From positions 10,252,664-10,316,663 of the forward strand of contig CM050653.1 of assembly GCA_027574665.1 (NCBI GenBank): a stretch of DNA of 64,000 nucleotides, read 5' to 3'. Position 1 is the stretch's first letter, and the number at the start of each line of letters is the position of its first letter. Positions 51,590 through 63,317 of the stretch are shown here, one piece after another. Source of the DNA: Rhynochetos jubatus (Eukaryota; Chordata; Aves; Eurypygiformes; Rhynochetidae). The notes under the pieces were generated by a model that saw only the letters and a list, made by a program, of their open reading frames with translations, was not told the origin of the DNA and ran no database searches. Position numbers and translations under genes: made by a program.

Positions 51590-51784
51590 CAAGATCATGT
51601 GACCGGTGGAGATGTCCATGTTGGACTGGACCGGCTCCTCGCACCAGGACGACGTGCTGCTCCGGGCCGAGGGGCTGGGAATGGGCCCATCGCTAAACTG
51701 TGAAGAAACGCTGTTTATTCGAGAAGCGTGCAGGGGCTCCGGGCGATCAGATGTCTTCACTGCCATGCGCTGACGGCATAGCTC
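51590..51784 (-). CDS. PTPRN2: PTPRN2 internal exon, cytoplasmic juxtamembrane segment (65 codons)
   Basis: This exon encodes the cytosolic stretch just after the membrane span of phogrin/IA-2beta, a protein of insulin and other neuroendocrine dense-core granules. Read on the minus strand it starts E-L-C-R-Q-R-M-A and carries the family hallmarks [21 protein letters not shown] and [11 protein letters not shown]. From recall of the family, [10 protein letters not shown] and P-V-Q-S-N favour PTPRN2 over its paralogue PTPRN, although the W-C pair is PTPRN-like. The acceptor is a T/C-rich tract ending TCTCTCTAG next to GAG, and the donor is GTAAGG after ATG ATC TTG. Both borders are phase 0 and the length is exactly 195 nt. 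An open frame runs on past the donor to 51509, but that is intron read-through. The upstream transmembrane exon was not found in the window. Confidence 0.96.
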
Positions 51785-52130
51785 CTAGAGAGAAAAAGGA
51801 AGAAACAACCTACGGTTAAGAGTAATTACAGGATACAGTCTACTAAAGACATATGATTTACAATATGTTGCAAGGCTGGAAGTGTTTTCTCCCTCACTGC
51901 AGGGATTTTTGGGAGGCTGTCTGTTCTGTTAGGCATATCTACAAAGAAATACTCAATGAAATTACTACACGATGACTACCCTAACCTTTCAAAAGTGTAA
52001 TTATGACTGCACGCACATCTCCTTTTAGATAACCAAAAATAGCATTTTGGAGCTTGACTTCTCTAACAGATGGCCCTCTTCTCCCCCTTCTATCACCCCG
52101 CGTTCTGCGAAGCCACTTTTGAACTGCGCA

Positions 52131-52186
52131 ACCTCCTGAAGTTAATGGGGTTGCACGGGAGTAATTGAGAGCGCTGCTTGGCCCTG
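52131..52186 (+). repeat. Ancient amniote interspersed repeat relic
   Basis: CTCCTGAAGTTAATGGGG, TTGCACGGGAGTAATTGAG and AGCGCTGCTTGGCCC follow the same pattern as the relic at 12490-12566, in the same orientation. It lies about 350 bp 5' of the juxtamembrane exon in transcript terms. Confidence 0.5.
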
Positions 52187-53234
52187 GATATGCAAACTCA
52201 GCAAGCTCAAGGCAACTGAATTGATGTGCTCTCCGGTATAAATCCTAGTTGATAGATGCCTCATTTCTCTTCATTAAAATAGCAAACTCACAACACTTCC
52301 TCCCTGATGTGGGGCAGAGAGGATGACGAATGACATTAACGAAGAATAAAAGCAGAAATCTGTCATTGTATTGTTTAAGCAGCTTTGGTGAAGAAAGAAA
52401 ATTCAAGCTATCACACACGCTAATGCAAGCCATGTTAAAAGCAGAAATAGATCGCACTGGGAATACGTATTGCTCCCACACATAGAATTCATGCAAAAAT
52501 ACAGAATTCTGGTTAGGTAACAGAAAATCCTGCTGGTAAAACCAACCCTTTACAGTATAAAACTCTGATTCTAATGGGCTAAACAGACTCACAGTTACAC
52601 CCTCACTGTTACAATGCTTTTAGAATCATTTATGTGTGGTGAAATCCCAGACAATATGATAAAATTATCATTTTTTAACATGCCTATTGTGCGCGAGAGA
52701 TACTTGGCTACCTGCGGCGCACGGCGAGACTGGCGAGTCCACAGTATCTGGACACATTGCACACGTGGTGTGGTTACACTTTTGTCTCAGAGTACTCATT
52801 CTGCACCGACGACTACTAAGAGCAGAGTGGTCTGCCTCAGGCTAACAAAATAATACAGTCTGAAGAATTCGTACTATTGAAATACCATGGCTTCTGTTTT
52901 CTTATTCATTGATAATATAGTTGCAACCCAAGTGCCATCAATAGGAGGAAAACTCCATATATCAAGTGCAATAACATCTTATTTACAAAAAGGAGTTAGA
53001 AATACAACTTTAAAACTATGGCTTTTTTAATAACCTTACAGATTTCAGAAGAGGGATCCTAACCCATGCAGTAGCAAGCGTTCAAACAAACCCACTGAAA
53101 CCATTACAGAGTCTCCTTTTGCAACCACATGGCAATGATTAAAGACTCCTCCAAAGGCTTTCTTCTAGCAAAGCTTATGTTTGGCTTGCCATTAGAGATA
53201 CTCATGTGGAATTTAACTATTTTATGGTGTGTAA

Positions 53235-53283
53235 TACACTATATACATATATAATGTATGTATATATATATATGTATGCATGT
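53235..53283. repeat. TA/TATG-rich microsatellite
   Basis: Alternating TATATACATATATA and GTATATATATATATGTATGC segments form an imperfect dinucleotide and tetranucleotide repeat. Confidence 0.75.
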
Positions 53284-53574
53284 ACAAATTAAGACATATT
53301 GAGACAAAATTTGTAGCATATACAAACAAGATGTATTTAGTTGCCTATTACAAAAATACAGGCACCAAAAATTTGGGAAGCCCAGATTACTCCTTGTATG
53401 CGGCATCAGTTGTCTGAATAACTGTACAGACTGTCCCAAATGAAACGGCTACCTGACTCCATCACTGCATTTTGTATCTTTATTAATTTTGTCCATGCCA
53501 TGTAAGATTTTTTACAATTTTTTCGCAAAATGTAGGGAGTTTTCCACACTTAAGTAAAATGTTTTCTGTCATGT

Positions 53575-53713
53575 GGATGCCCCATCCCTGGAAGTGTCCA
53601 AGGCCAGGCTGGATGAGCAGCTTGGTCTAGCAGAGGGTGTCCCTGCCCACGGCAGGGGGGTTGGAACTAGATGATCTTTAAGGTCCCTTCCAACCCAAAC
53701 CATTCTATGATTC
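53575..53713 (+). mobile_element. CR1 LINE, short 5'-truncated copy
   Basis: GGATGCCCCATCCCTGGAAG, then GGCCAGGCTGGATGAG, GGGTGTCCCTGCCCACGGC and CCAACCCAAACCATTCTATG ending ATTC. About 139 bp, well preserved, in plus orientation. An internal deletion has removed bases between GGATGAG and CAGCTTGGTC relative to the usual element. Confidence 0.95.
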
Positions 53714-53856
53714 ATTTTGTACCTTTATTACTTCCTACCGGCCTGAACAGTAAAAATATTAGGAAAAAAAATTAAACTTCAAAAATACTATGAAACTGAG
53801 TCACATATATTAGTGTCAGATCAGTCAAACTACTAGTATTAAAACCAAGATTTTTT

Positions 53857-53873
53857 GGGGGGGGCGGGCGGGG
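53857..53873 (+). repeat. Short G-rich tract
   Basis: G8, C, G3, C, G4 after a T6 run. It satisfies the minimal quadruplex pattern if the G8 run is split in two. Confidence 0.6.
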
Positions 53874-56800
53874 AATCACTGTATTTCTTTTTTTTTAAAT
53901 ATAGGAACAACAACAACAATTCTCATATTTTCCTTTTCTCTGAAGGATCACACATGTCATAAGGAAAGATAGCAATCGTTCAAAATGGCTACTACTAACC
54001 TCAGAGTGACCTTCCAGTGATTTCAAATCCCTGCTTTTAGCAGATTTTGGGAAAAGTGTAACAGTGCAGAAACTTTTTAGACAGAAAAATACATCTAGAG
54101 AAAATCAAAGTGCTGTTCAGATGTTTAGATATCAGTCATTCTCAGAAGGAATGGTTTATTGGAGCAGGCAAAAGCAGAGTAAGTAAAGGTATAAAAATAT
54201 GTAGTCTATCACATAACTGCTAAAAGGATGTGTCTTCTGGCTAGCATGTCATGTGTCGTAGACCCGAATTTATTACATTCTAATAGACATCCTGCCACTT
54301 GACTCACCCCAACTCTGTACTAACAATAGCATTTGTACTCAAACAGGATCTTTGTTTTTAAGTTGATCTGTTCCTGCTGCTCATATCCTGCCTCAAGTCA
54401 TAATCCTCTGCTTTTACAAGTGGTTGCTGTGGAAAGGATTATAGACCTCTGCTAACAAAAAAGAATTAGGATCAAGCGAACCCTACGGAATTAATAAACC
54501 ATTTTTACACAAACGATAATGACAAAAGCAGCAATATTTCAGCTGGTTCTAGAGTAGAATTAACCTCCAAATAATAATAAAAAAAATGTTTTGGACATAG
54601 TTTTAAAACAACATTTCTTTGTAACATTAAGTTTAACATGTTCATAGTCCTCATGAAGGAAGGTAAGGTTGAGGAACACAACAAATCTAAATAAATTCAA
54701 AAAAACCCAAGTAACCTGATTTAAAATATTAACATACTTCTTCCCTGACATATACAGAACCAAAACAATTATTCCCAGACCTGCTGTAACTGTCAAATAC
54801 CTTAAACAAAGCAACCATGTCACGGCACACCGCCATAAAAAATGTTTAATGTAAACAGGAAGGTCAAACACAGTTGCAGCAAAAACACCACTGAATTTCT
54901 TGATTGGTGTATTAAATCTCCAAGACAATGGGTTTTCCCCTGCCTGTAAACAGAGATTTTTTTGTCTGAATTTATTTCCAGATCGGTCTAACGACCCTTG
55001 ACAGCTTTTCCTTCCCTCACTCCCAGCCAGCCCAGCTCGGGCTGAGGAACCTGCCCCATCCCACCGTGCACCATCAGCAGTCTCAGGACACCTACAGCTT
55101 CTGCTTCTTCAAAGCCACCTCTCTGTCAGCCCACCACTTCGCCTCCCATTTGGGTTTTTAGTGTAGCACTGCCGGGATAACACAGTTAACACCACCAGTT
55201 ACAGAAGCTCTGACGTGTGGGGCATTCTGGGGAGCCAAATGTGTTCCTCCAGGACATAGGGACTAGGGAGTATCAGCTCACAGCAAGGAAATGTCTAAAA
55301 CGCGGGGTATGGCTTTGCTTCACCCTCGAGATAGGCAGCTCTGGCCCCCTCCGGTGAAAGGCACTGTGACTGGTTGGGTGTCAGCACGCGGTCCCAGGGA
55401 AACGCCTTCCTGAGCACGTACAGAGATGGCATCGCTTTACAATGCACAAAGCCCCAGGTGGTTAAGACCCTCATCGATATGGTATCTGTCACCTGTACAC
55501 TTCCCTGCATGCTCAGGTATGCTCTTCCCGCTCTCCAAAATCTTGACGCTCGTAAGGATTTGGCAAATCAGTCATCTACCAAATCAGTTACAATCTAAAC
55601 TTGACTAAAATGCCAAAGCTGCAAACGGTGAGAATGACACGAGCTGTATTTCTGTATCTTCTCAGCACACACACCATTACAAATATTTTCTAAGAATGAA
55701 TTCAATCTACTGCTGCACGCCTATATTTAGCCAAGTGGCCGAGGCTATTTCTGCTGTACTGCGACTCAGTAATGTCTAGCCATTGTTTGTGTATAGTTCG
55801 AGTGCCATTCTTCATTTAAAAACATCATTTACACCTAAAAAAGCAATCATAATGCATACAGTGAAATATGAAGAAATGATCCTCCTGACCCTTCAGGCTA
55901 TGATCTAATGGATGGGTTGGACGTAAACATTTATTTAAAAGGTAATTTGAAGTTTATGACATTATTTCCCATCACATGGGAATTGCTATCATACTGAGGC
56001 ACTTACTCTGTTTTTTATTTCCCAACATTTATTATCAAACTTATGTGGTGGTCACATGCAGTATATAATGGAAAAGTAATATCGCCGTGTGACAAAAACT
56101 GCCATAACCAAGATAAATATTCTGTAAATAATGTCCAGTTAAATGAGTTCAAAGTACAGCACAATGATCATCTGCAGAGAGCTTTTTATTTGAGACATAA
56201 TTGATAACCTTAAACAAACCATAAACAGTATTCTCAGAAAACCCCTGGATCTCTTCCAAGGAGGTTTTAAAGTGTTCCTCATCCTTGGTTGTCCTCACAG
56301 AGACAGAGAAGCACGAAGCAACAATTATTTCCTCACATACAACAAACAAATTTTCAAATCCATGCAGTTCACTTGTGAATGAACCACACCGCGGCATAAA
56401 TGTAGTTTATCCCCATTTAAAGAAGGGCATTAGGAGACTTGTTGCGTCTAATGGTCAACCACCCACACAGATGGAAAGCCAGCCTTACCAACATGTTTTG
56501 TTAGATGGGTCTCTGAACTTGAAGAGAGGAGTAAGAAACTCTCCTCTCAACCAAGAAGGCATCAAGTCTCTTCAGAAATGAAGAGAAATGAAATGAACCC
56601 ACAGATACCTGTCCAGGTCTGGTTCAGAGATGCAACCTGCTTACCAAAAGTGTTGGGCCATGCCTCCTGGATGTCCCCAGCCAGTGACATTTGCTGTCAC
56701 TGGGCTTGGTGATGCACAGCAGCCATAAGCATCACAGAAGGGCAAGACAACAATAATGTGGAGAAATTTTTATCTTCCATCAAGTTTAACTAATACAGTA

Positions 56801-56956
56801 GGTATCTTAAAAATCCATGAAGACTACACAGCTTACTAAAATGTTTGGTTTCAGAGAGAAATCTATGTATACACCCTGGTAAGGGCTAGGAGTATAGGCA
56901 AACATGGCTCTAAAACCATGGAACTGGGGCTTGAATGGTCAACACTGAATCTTAAA

Positions 56957-57268
56957 CAGAATCACAGAATGCTCAGGGTTGGAAGGGACCTCTGGAGATC
57001 ATCTAGTCCAACCCCCCTGCCAATGCAGGCTCATCTAGACCTGATGGCACAGGAATGCATTCAGGTGAGTTTTGAGTATCTCCAGAGAAGGAGACTCCAC
57101 CACCTCTCTGAGCAGCGTGTTCCAGCGCTCTGGCACCCTCAGAGTAAAGAAGTTTTTCCTCAAGCACAGGTGGAACTTCCCGTGCTCCAGTTTATGCCCA
57201 CTGCCCCTTGTCCTGTTGCTGGGGAACACTGAGAAGTGTCTAGACCCATCCTCATGACACCCTTCCAA
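56957..57268 (-). mobile_element. CR1 LINE of a different subfamily
   Basis: The plus strand begins CAGAATCACAGAATGCTCAG, then GGTTGGAAGGGACCTCTGG, CATCTAGTCCAACCCCCC, GGAGACTCCACCACCTCTC and CTGCCCCTTGTCCTGTTGC. The CTCTGGAGATCATCTAGTCC wording differs from the CTTAAAGATCATCCAGTTCC type of the other copies, so it belongs to another CR1 lineage. Homology fades near CCTCATGACACCC. Confidence 0.93.
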
Positions 57269-60200
57269 CTTTCCAGTTTGTTCAGAGAAAGAAATATAAT
57301 TTTATTACTATATATTAATGAAAATAATCTATTTTTGTAACTGGTCCTACATTTACCTAATTCCAAAAATAAAGTCCAAGAAATAGGCCTAACATTTCCA
57401 CGCTTTTAAAAATCTTTTGCTTAACAAATTGAAATGGAAATTACCTGAGCTAGTCCAGAAACAAGTGTGGCCCAATTATTTTCAAAATTAAAAAAAACCC
57501 AAAAAAAACAACAAACCCCTCCACGGTATAATTATTAAGAAAATGCAGAGACATTAGACAAAGAAATCACTGTTTATTAAAAGTGATAGCTGAGTACACA
57601 CCAAGCCCTTTCAACCTAACCTGCCCAGTATTCTATCAGAAACAAATCTGCTTAAGCAGGCATGATCACAACAGCAGCGTATTCATGTTACATCTGAAGC
57701 AAAATTGTTTTGTAGAAATTTTAAATTAAAAATGCTGACTATTAATTCTAAAGGATTCAAGGCTATACTTGATAACAAAACATATAATGAAAACAAAGAA
57801 TATGTGTAACCTTTTATATGCTGAGTATGGAAGAATAAGATCTTTAAAAATAGATACTTCTTTAATACATTTAATTAAATAGTACCCTTGCTTTCCTTTA
57901 AATTAAGGAGGCATTATTTACAGGATGAGCTGAGGTCTGCACACACAGCATGGATTTAACCATTCTGCTATGGATGCAGTCATAACACAGGGAGATTTAA
58001 AAAATGAAAAAATATAAGGTAAGCTCATTTTTTTAAAACAAATGAATCTAGGACTACAAACATCATTATACTCTAACTAAATTTGCTTAGTGTTACTACA
58101 GGGTGAAGCTAAAGTCATTTGGCTGCCTTTGTTTAGCTTTTGCATACTTATGCTTGCAGGTGTTATAAATTTAACTTATTTGCTGTGTTTGTAGCTTTGG
58201 GGATAATTACAGCTTTATTACCATTTATTTTTTGAGTTATTGAAACATACTTTCAAGCTTTAGTTTCATTTTAACATACTTTTTGTCCAGCAGTAAAAGA
58301 GCTGTTTACATATGTGGAATATTTATACATGTATTTTCTATCCTTGCCAGAAAAGGCAACTTCTGAGATCAGTGTGCCTTCAGAAAAGGAACAAAGGGAA
58401 ATATTGGAAAAACGTTTGAGAACAATATTTTGAGAGACCTCATCTCTGCCACAACAAACATTATCATTCCATGTCTGTACAATTCATATTTATCTAGAAT
58501 TGCATGTGATAGGTCTAGGGGAGGGTGGGCAGGGGGAAAAGAAGAAAGGCCAAACGTATTTGTTTGACTGTCAAAACTGCCTTAGCCTGTTTACTGTCTG
58601 CCCTCTCGTACTGCACCACCCTCAGTACACCTGGATATAACCCTGAGTCTCCGTGTAGGGATTTTGCTTTGTTCGGTTTTTAGAGGACCTAAAAGGCAGG
58701 GCTGCTGTTTGAGAGCACTGCAGTCAAACACAAGCTTGAGACTAATTTTCCTAACAAAACCCCAATTTTGATTACGGTCTGTGAAATTAAAAAGGTCAAT
58801 TATTTTAGCATTGTGAGTATTTCTGGTGGTGACTCACGTAATTATGATTCCCTTTTCTTCACGTACACAAAGAAAGTAGAGACCATGCAGGAGGGGAAAG
58901 GCAAAGAAAACACGGCTATCCTACACGGAAAATTACTCTTCCTTTATTTGTATTTATTTGTTTTATTTCCTCTCTTTAAATTCAAGCATTTGCACAGTCT
59001 TATCCTACCAAATCAAACAAACAAAAAGCCATCAGAGTCTTGTACACATCTGATCACCTCAGCAGGCGTGAAAATTTCTGACTTGCACAGAACCAAAGAC
59101 ACTGAGGATGCAATACAGTTTAAGGAAATATAGTTACTTTAATTCTTTCCGTGACCTCTCATCAATGAGGCAGACATCAGAACAGCCCAGAAGCTCCTGA
59201 AGAAGGGAGAGGTCGGTTATATGGCTCGTGTTGCCAGGGAAGGCATGACAGCATCGGTCTAGTGGTATATCCTTGAAATAAGGGTAGTGTGATTTTAACC
59301 TGCCATCCGTGCCAGGAAAGCACAGGTTTCTCTGGGGATACTACTGCTTTCCAGAAGACCAGTGAAATTTAAAGAGCATCTTTAGTTTACTGTAGTGGAG
59401 ATTTTTTTTTCCTATATAAAAATACAAGAGACCAGTCTAACTGGGACTGTACGAGGTTTGCCTCGATTTCTAAGAGTTTTATGAAACGGGTGCCTGATGT
59501 GGCATGACTGCAGGACACTGGACTTCACAGTGTATACGAATACATGAAGGAAGTTCATGTTTCTATAAACTGATGTGACCTGGATTTCCCTGCATGATGA
59601 CATCATGGTCATAATGACATCATGGTGGTTTCCCTCAGGATGTAAGGGGACCACCTGGATGTCTCCAAGGAAACCAGGGACTGTCTCTAATAGGAAAGAT
59701 CTGCAAACCGTAGGCCTGAAGTGACCCGAGATCTACTGGTGTATAAGCACCCAGGTTTTCCTCAGGGTGTCCCTGACGGCATCTGAGCATTGCTGGTCCT
59801 GCAATGCAGACAGCTGTACTGCTGGATGCAGTGGGATAGGAGACTGACCTACCTGCCACAAAACAAAACGATAAAAAAACCCAGAAGGAATATTTTTTGC
59901 TGGTTTCAACAAATGCTGGTTTCTAGACTGCATTTCCCACGTTTCAGCTGCGGTTGCACGTAGCGCTTTACAAGTATGAAGCTAGGAGAGGAAAGATTTG
60001 GGAGTAACTAGACAGAGAAAAACCATGTGTAAACCAAAACTCCACCTTTTCCGTATTTTGTTCATCTTAACTAACTCAAACGGATGCTCGTGAGGGCACA
60101 GCTGCTTCTTAATACAGATTTGCACAGTAAATTCACCGCTAGCACGGTGAGAGCCATACAGCACAGTATGGGCTACAAATAAACCACAGTAACGACTGAA

Positions 60201-63200
60201 TGAACCTGAAAGGCCATGCAGAACCACATGCAAATTCATCATGTATTTTGATTTTGTCTAACCCACCCAAAGCTTGACCAGCTTCCAGCAGATGCCAGTG
60301 CTCTAAAAGATAACTGCCACAAACGGTTCCTTTTCCACTCACAGCATTTAAAGTTGCCTAGGGTCCAAAGTGAGCAAAAAATGCGGTCCCAAGGCAGCTG
60401 TAGTTTCTCAGGAAAGATATACATTAGGGCTGTGTAGTCCACTATTTTATTGCCCTGCAGGACTGAAAATGGGAGATCATTTCTGCTAGAAATAAGAATT
60501 CCCAGCTCGCCAGCAGGACTCAGCATGCACTTCTAGCTTGGAAAGAAACATACAGCCACAAGTTTATGGCTGAAAATGTTATTTTACTCCACTGCAAAAA
60601 TTATTATTGCTTCTCCTTATGTCTGCAGTAAGTGTAACTGCATTCATGGTAACACAGGTACTAAAATCAGGCACAGAAATACAAAAAGAAGTCCCCAAAA
60701 CTTCTGAAAACCTCAGATACTTTTTTTCCCTTCTTTTTGCAACGAAGGTGGCTATGCACATAGGAGGTGATGCTGGAATAAGGAAGTATTTATCAAGGAT
60801 TGCCACCAGCGACAAATTTTTTTTCATAACATCATCTATCATGACAGTTGAAATTGCCAGTCATTACTCTCTCCTGATTTGAAAACTAAAGTTATTCTTT
60901 TCCACCCATTCCCCACTGAAAATAAAAATGAAATCACTCTTTCAACCCTGCCAGGAAGAACAAATGTAAATTATGTGAACGAGGAAACACTGGAAAAAAG
61001 AAAAGGATCTATAAAGCACAAAGCTGCTAGTAAGTCAGAGAAGGTTATGATGAGCAAACATCTTGGAAATACAAAGAAACTCTCCTAAACTGTGGAAAAA
61101 AATAGTATACTGGAAAAACTGAGCGGGTTTTTATACTTGGTACTGATGGCCAGAGATACAGGAAGACTTCACATCTTGAAGGAAACAGCAACAGCAGCAG
61201 AACAGCTCATTTCTCCCTGCTCTCCTCTGCCTCCCCATACAACTGTGCTCTCAGCTGGATCACGGTCGTGCTCTGGCACTGCCTGTCTGGAGGAGAGCTG
61301 CAGACCTCCTCGCCATTCCCAACCTGCCCCATGGCACCACTTACAGCAAATACCCCACAGCAGCAGCCAAGACCTAATGTGGGTGTTTGCTTTTAAAGAA
61401 AGGAACTTCCTTGGCCACATCTGAAGCTCCTGGGGTTTCCCTTTGCCAACCTGTGCAAGCACAGGGGTCATTACTCCACCTTGGACCTCTTCACCAGGCA
61501 CCAGTTTGTCTACAAGCAGCACCACGCAGGAGAATACATACAAGGTAGGCACATTCCTAAAAACAGTCACATCTCAATTTTGGATTATTTAAGGTCTGGG
61601 GCATGAAGTTATGGACTTCTTCTAAACCATTATCAGCTATTTCATTACCTGCAATATTTGTCTCGTGCTTCTTTGACTTTTGAGATTCTTGCTAACAACT
61701 TGTGTGTCCACACATTCAGCAGAAGGAGTGTTTCATGTTGCAGTTGTGCTACGCAAACAGCCTTTCCTGTGTTAGTCTCCTATTCTATGTATTCAGTACA
61801 ACTGAGATCCCCACCCTGTTGCTAGGCAGGAGAGACCAAGAGGTTCATTCTTTCTTCAGTTCCTCATTTTATATACCTTTTTCTTTTCTACACTGCCACT
61901 TGTTACTGTTTAGAAGAAATAATTTGTCTTTTCAACCTCTCTTCATACAGGTTTTCCATGCCCTTAATCACTCTTGTCACCTTTTCCTCACTCCCTCCAT
62001 TTCTGCAGCGTTCCTTCAGGGATGGAGTGACCAGCACTCACAGAAGCCTCAAGCACTGATTTATACTTAACTTCTAAAGCCCTCAAACAAGAAACAAAAA
62101 ATTATTAGTCAACAATGCCTGGAGAGCCATTGGGTTGACCCAAACCTTCAAAATGAAGCTGAAATTTGGAACAGCTTGCTAGGCAACCCTTCTGTATGTG
62201 TTAGCTTCACACACAAGAGCTTTCCAGTAAGGTTAATTAGGAACTGCAGCTCTTTATGTCACTCTTGTGAGCGACAGTATATGGAATTTACATGCTCACA
62301 TTCCCATTTTACTGTACATATTATTTCCCCGAAGTACAGAGGGAGATGCTGTATGCCATAATATTACTATATAACATGAATTTACATATGTAGATTGTTC
62401 TTGCTCCCAAAACTACATTCAGCTCCATCACATTTCTCCTCCTGTCTTACGTGGATAGCCAGCTGCTGGCACCTTTTGCTGTGATCCGCTGCAGTGAAAC
62501 CTCTTCCAGCAAATCACACCATTTCATTCCACACAAAGCACTTTTCTTTCTCAGGAAGCCAGGATGAACTCCAGTTAAGAAGCTGGGGAGAGGTAAAATC
62601 CAAGTTTCGTTTCCCCATGCTGTCAGAAAAGCAGCAGCATGCTGAATTTTTCCTTTTCATCTTTCCCTCGTTCTTCTATTCATAGTCAGTGGGAAAGATC
62701 AGTATTTCTCTGACAGCTGAATATTCTGCCTGATACATTTTTGAAGATTAGGGGGATGTTCAGACCAGCAGTACAAGGAAACAGGTAGGGTTGGTAGTTA
62801 CAGCTCTACTGCAACCCACTTCAAACCACATACCTCTGCTGCTGTCCAACAGCATGACCCAGGAAAAGCCTTCCCACCTGCATCAAATGCATCTATCTCC
62901 GCGTTAGGTAACGGTCGATGAGGGGAAAGGGAGTGGCTTTAATCAGCCAAGGTAAGCATGCAAACTCAATACCAAAAGTGACTTTCATCATGATAATGAT
63001 GAGCTCTTCCCACTTTGGAGAGCAAGATCAGCCACTTGCGAGACCTCTGAGATGCTGCCAGAACAGAATTCTGCAAAGAAGCAGCAAATCTATGTAGAAA
63101 GAAAAGGCAGGAATCATCAAGAAGCCTGCAACTATGTTTAGCTGGATGCAAAACCAGAAAAATAAAAAATGCACCAAAAATGAATAGGATTTTATCAGTC

Positions 63201-63302
63201 TGAAATATTAAAAAATTAACAAACTATTTCCCTGATCAAAATCTTTGCTTGTTCAGAACGCAGTCATCCCAGGCAAACATCAATAAAACATCACTCATTG
63301 GC

Positions 63303-63317
63303 AAAAAAAAAAAAAAA
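63303..63317. repeat. A15 homopolymer
   Basis: Fifteen A on plus near the right edge; no retroelement body was recognised beside it. Confidence 0.9.

Noticed and set aside
51509-51766. 85-codon open frame starting at an internal Met
   Set aside because: The ATG is an internal Met of the exon (R-M-A); the true exon extends to 51784 and stops at the donor at 51590.
57443-57490. Possible minus-strand exon ending ...CTAGCTCAG next to GTAATT
   Set aside because: Looks like a donor, but upstream there is only an A/C low-complexity run (T/G on the minus strand), no proper acceptor, and the translation does not match PTPRN2.
59840-59860. Possible minus-strand donor TTGTGGCAG next to GTAGGT
   Set aside because: No conserved peptide upstream and no fit to the expected transmembrane exon.
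60607-61424. Three consecutive plus-strand open frames (91, 69 and 110 codons), nearly abutting
   Set aside because: They look operon-like, but this is an animal intron. The proteins have no recognisable domain, there is no splice or promoter support and the strand is opposite to PTPRN2. Treated as chance.
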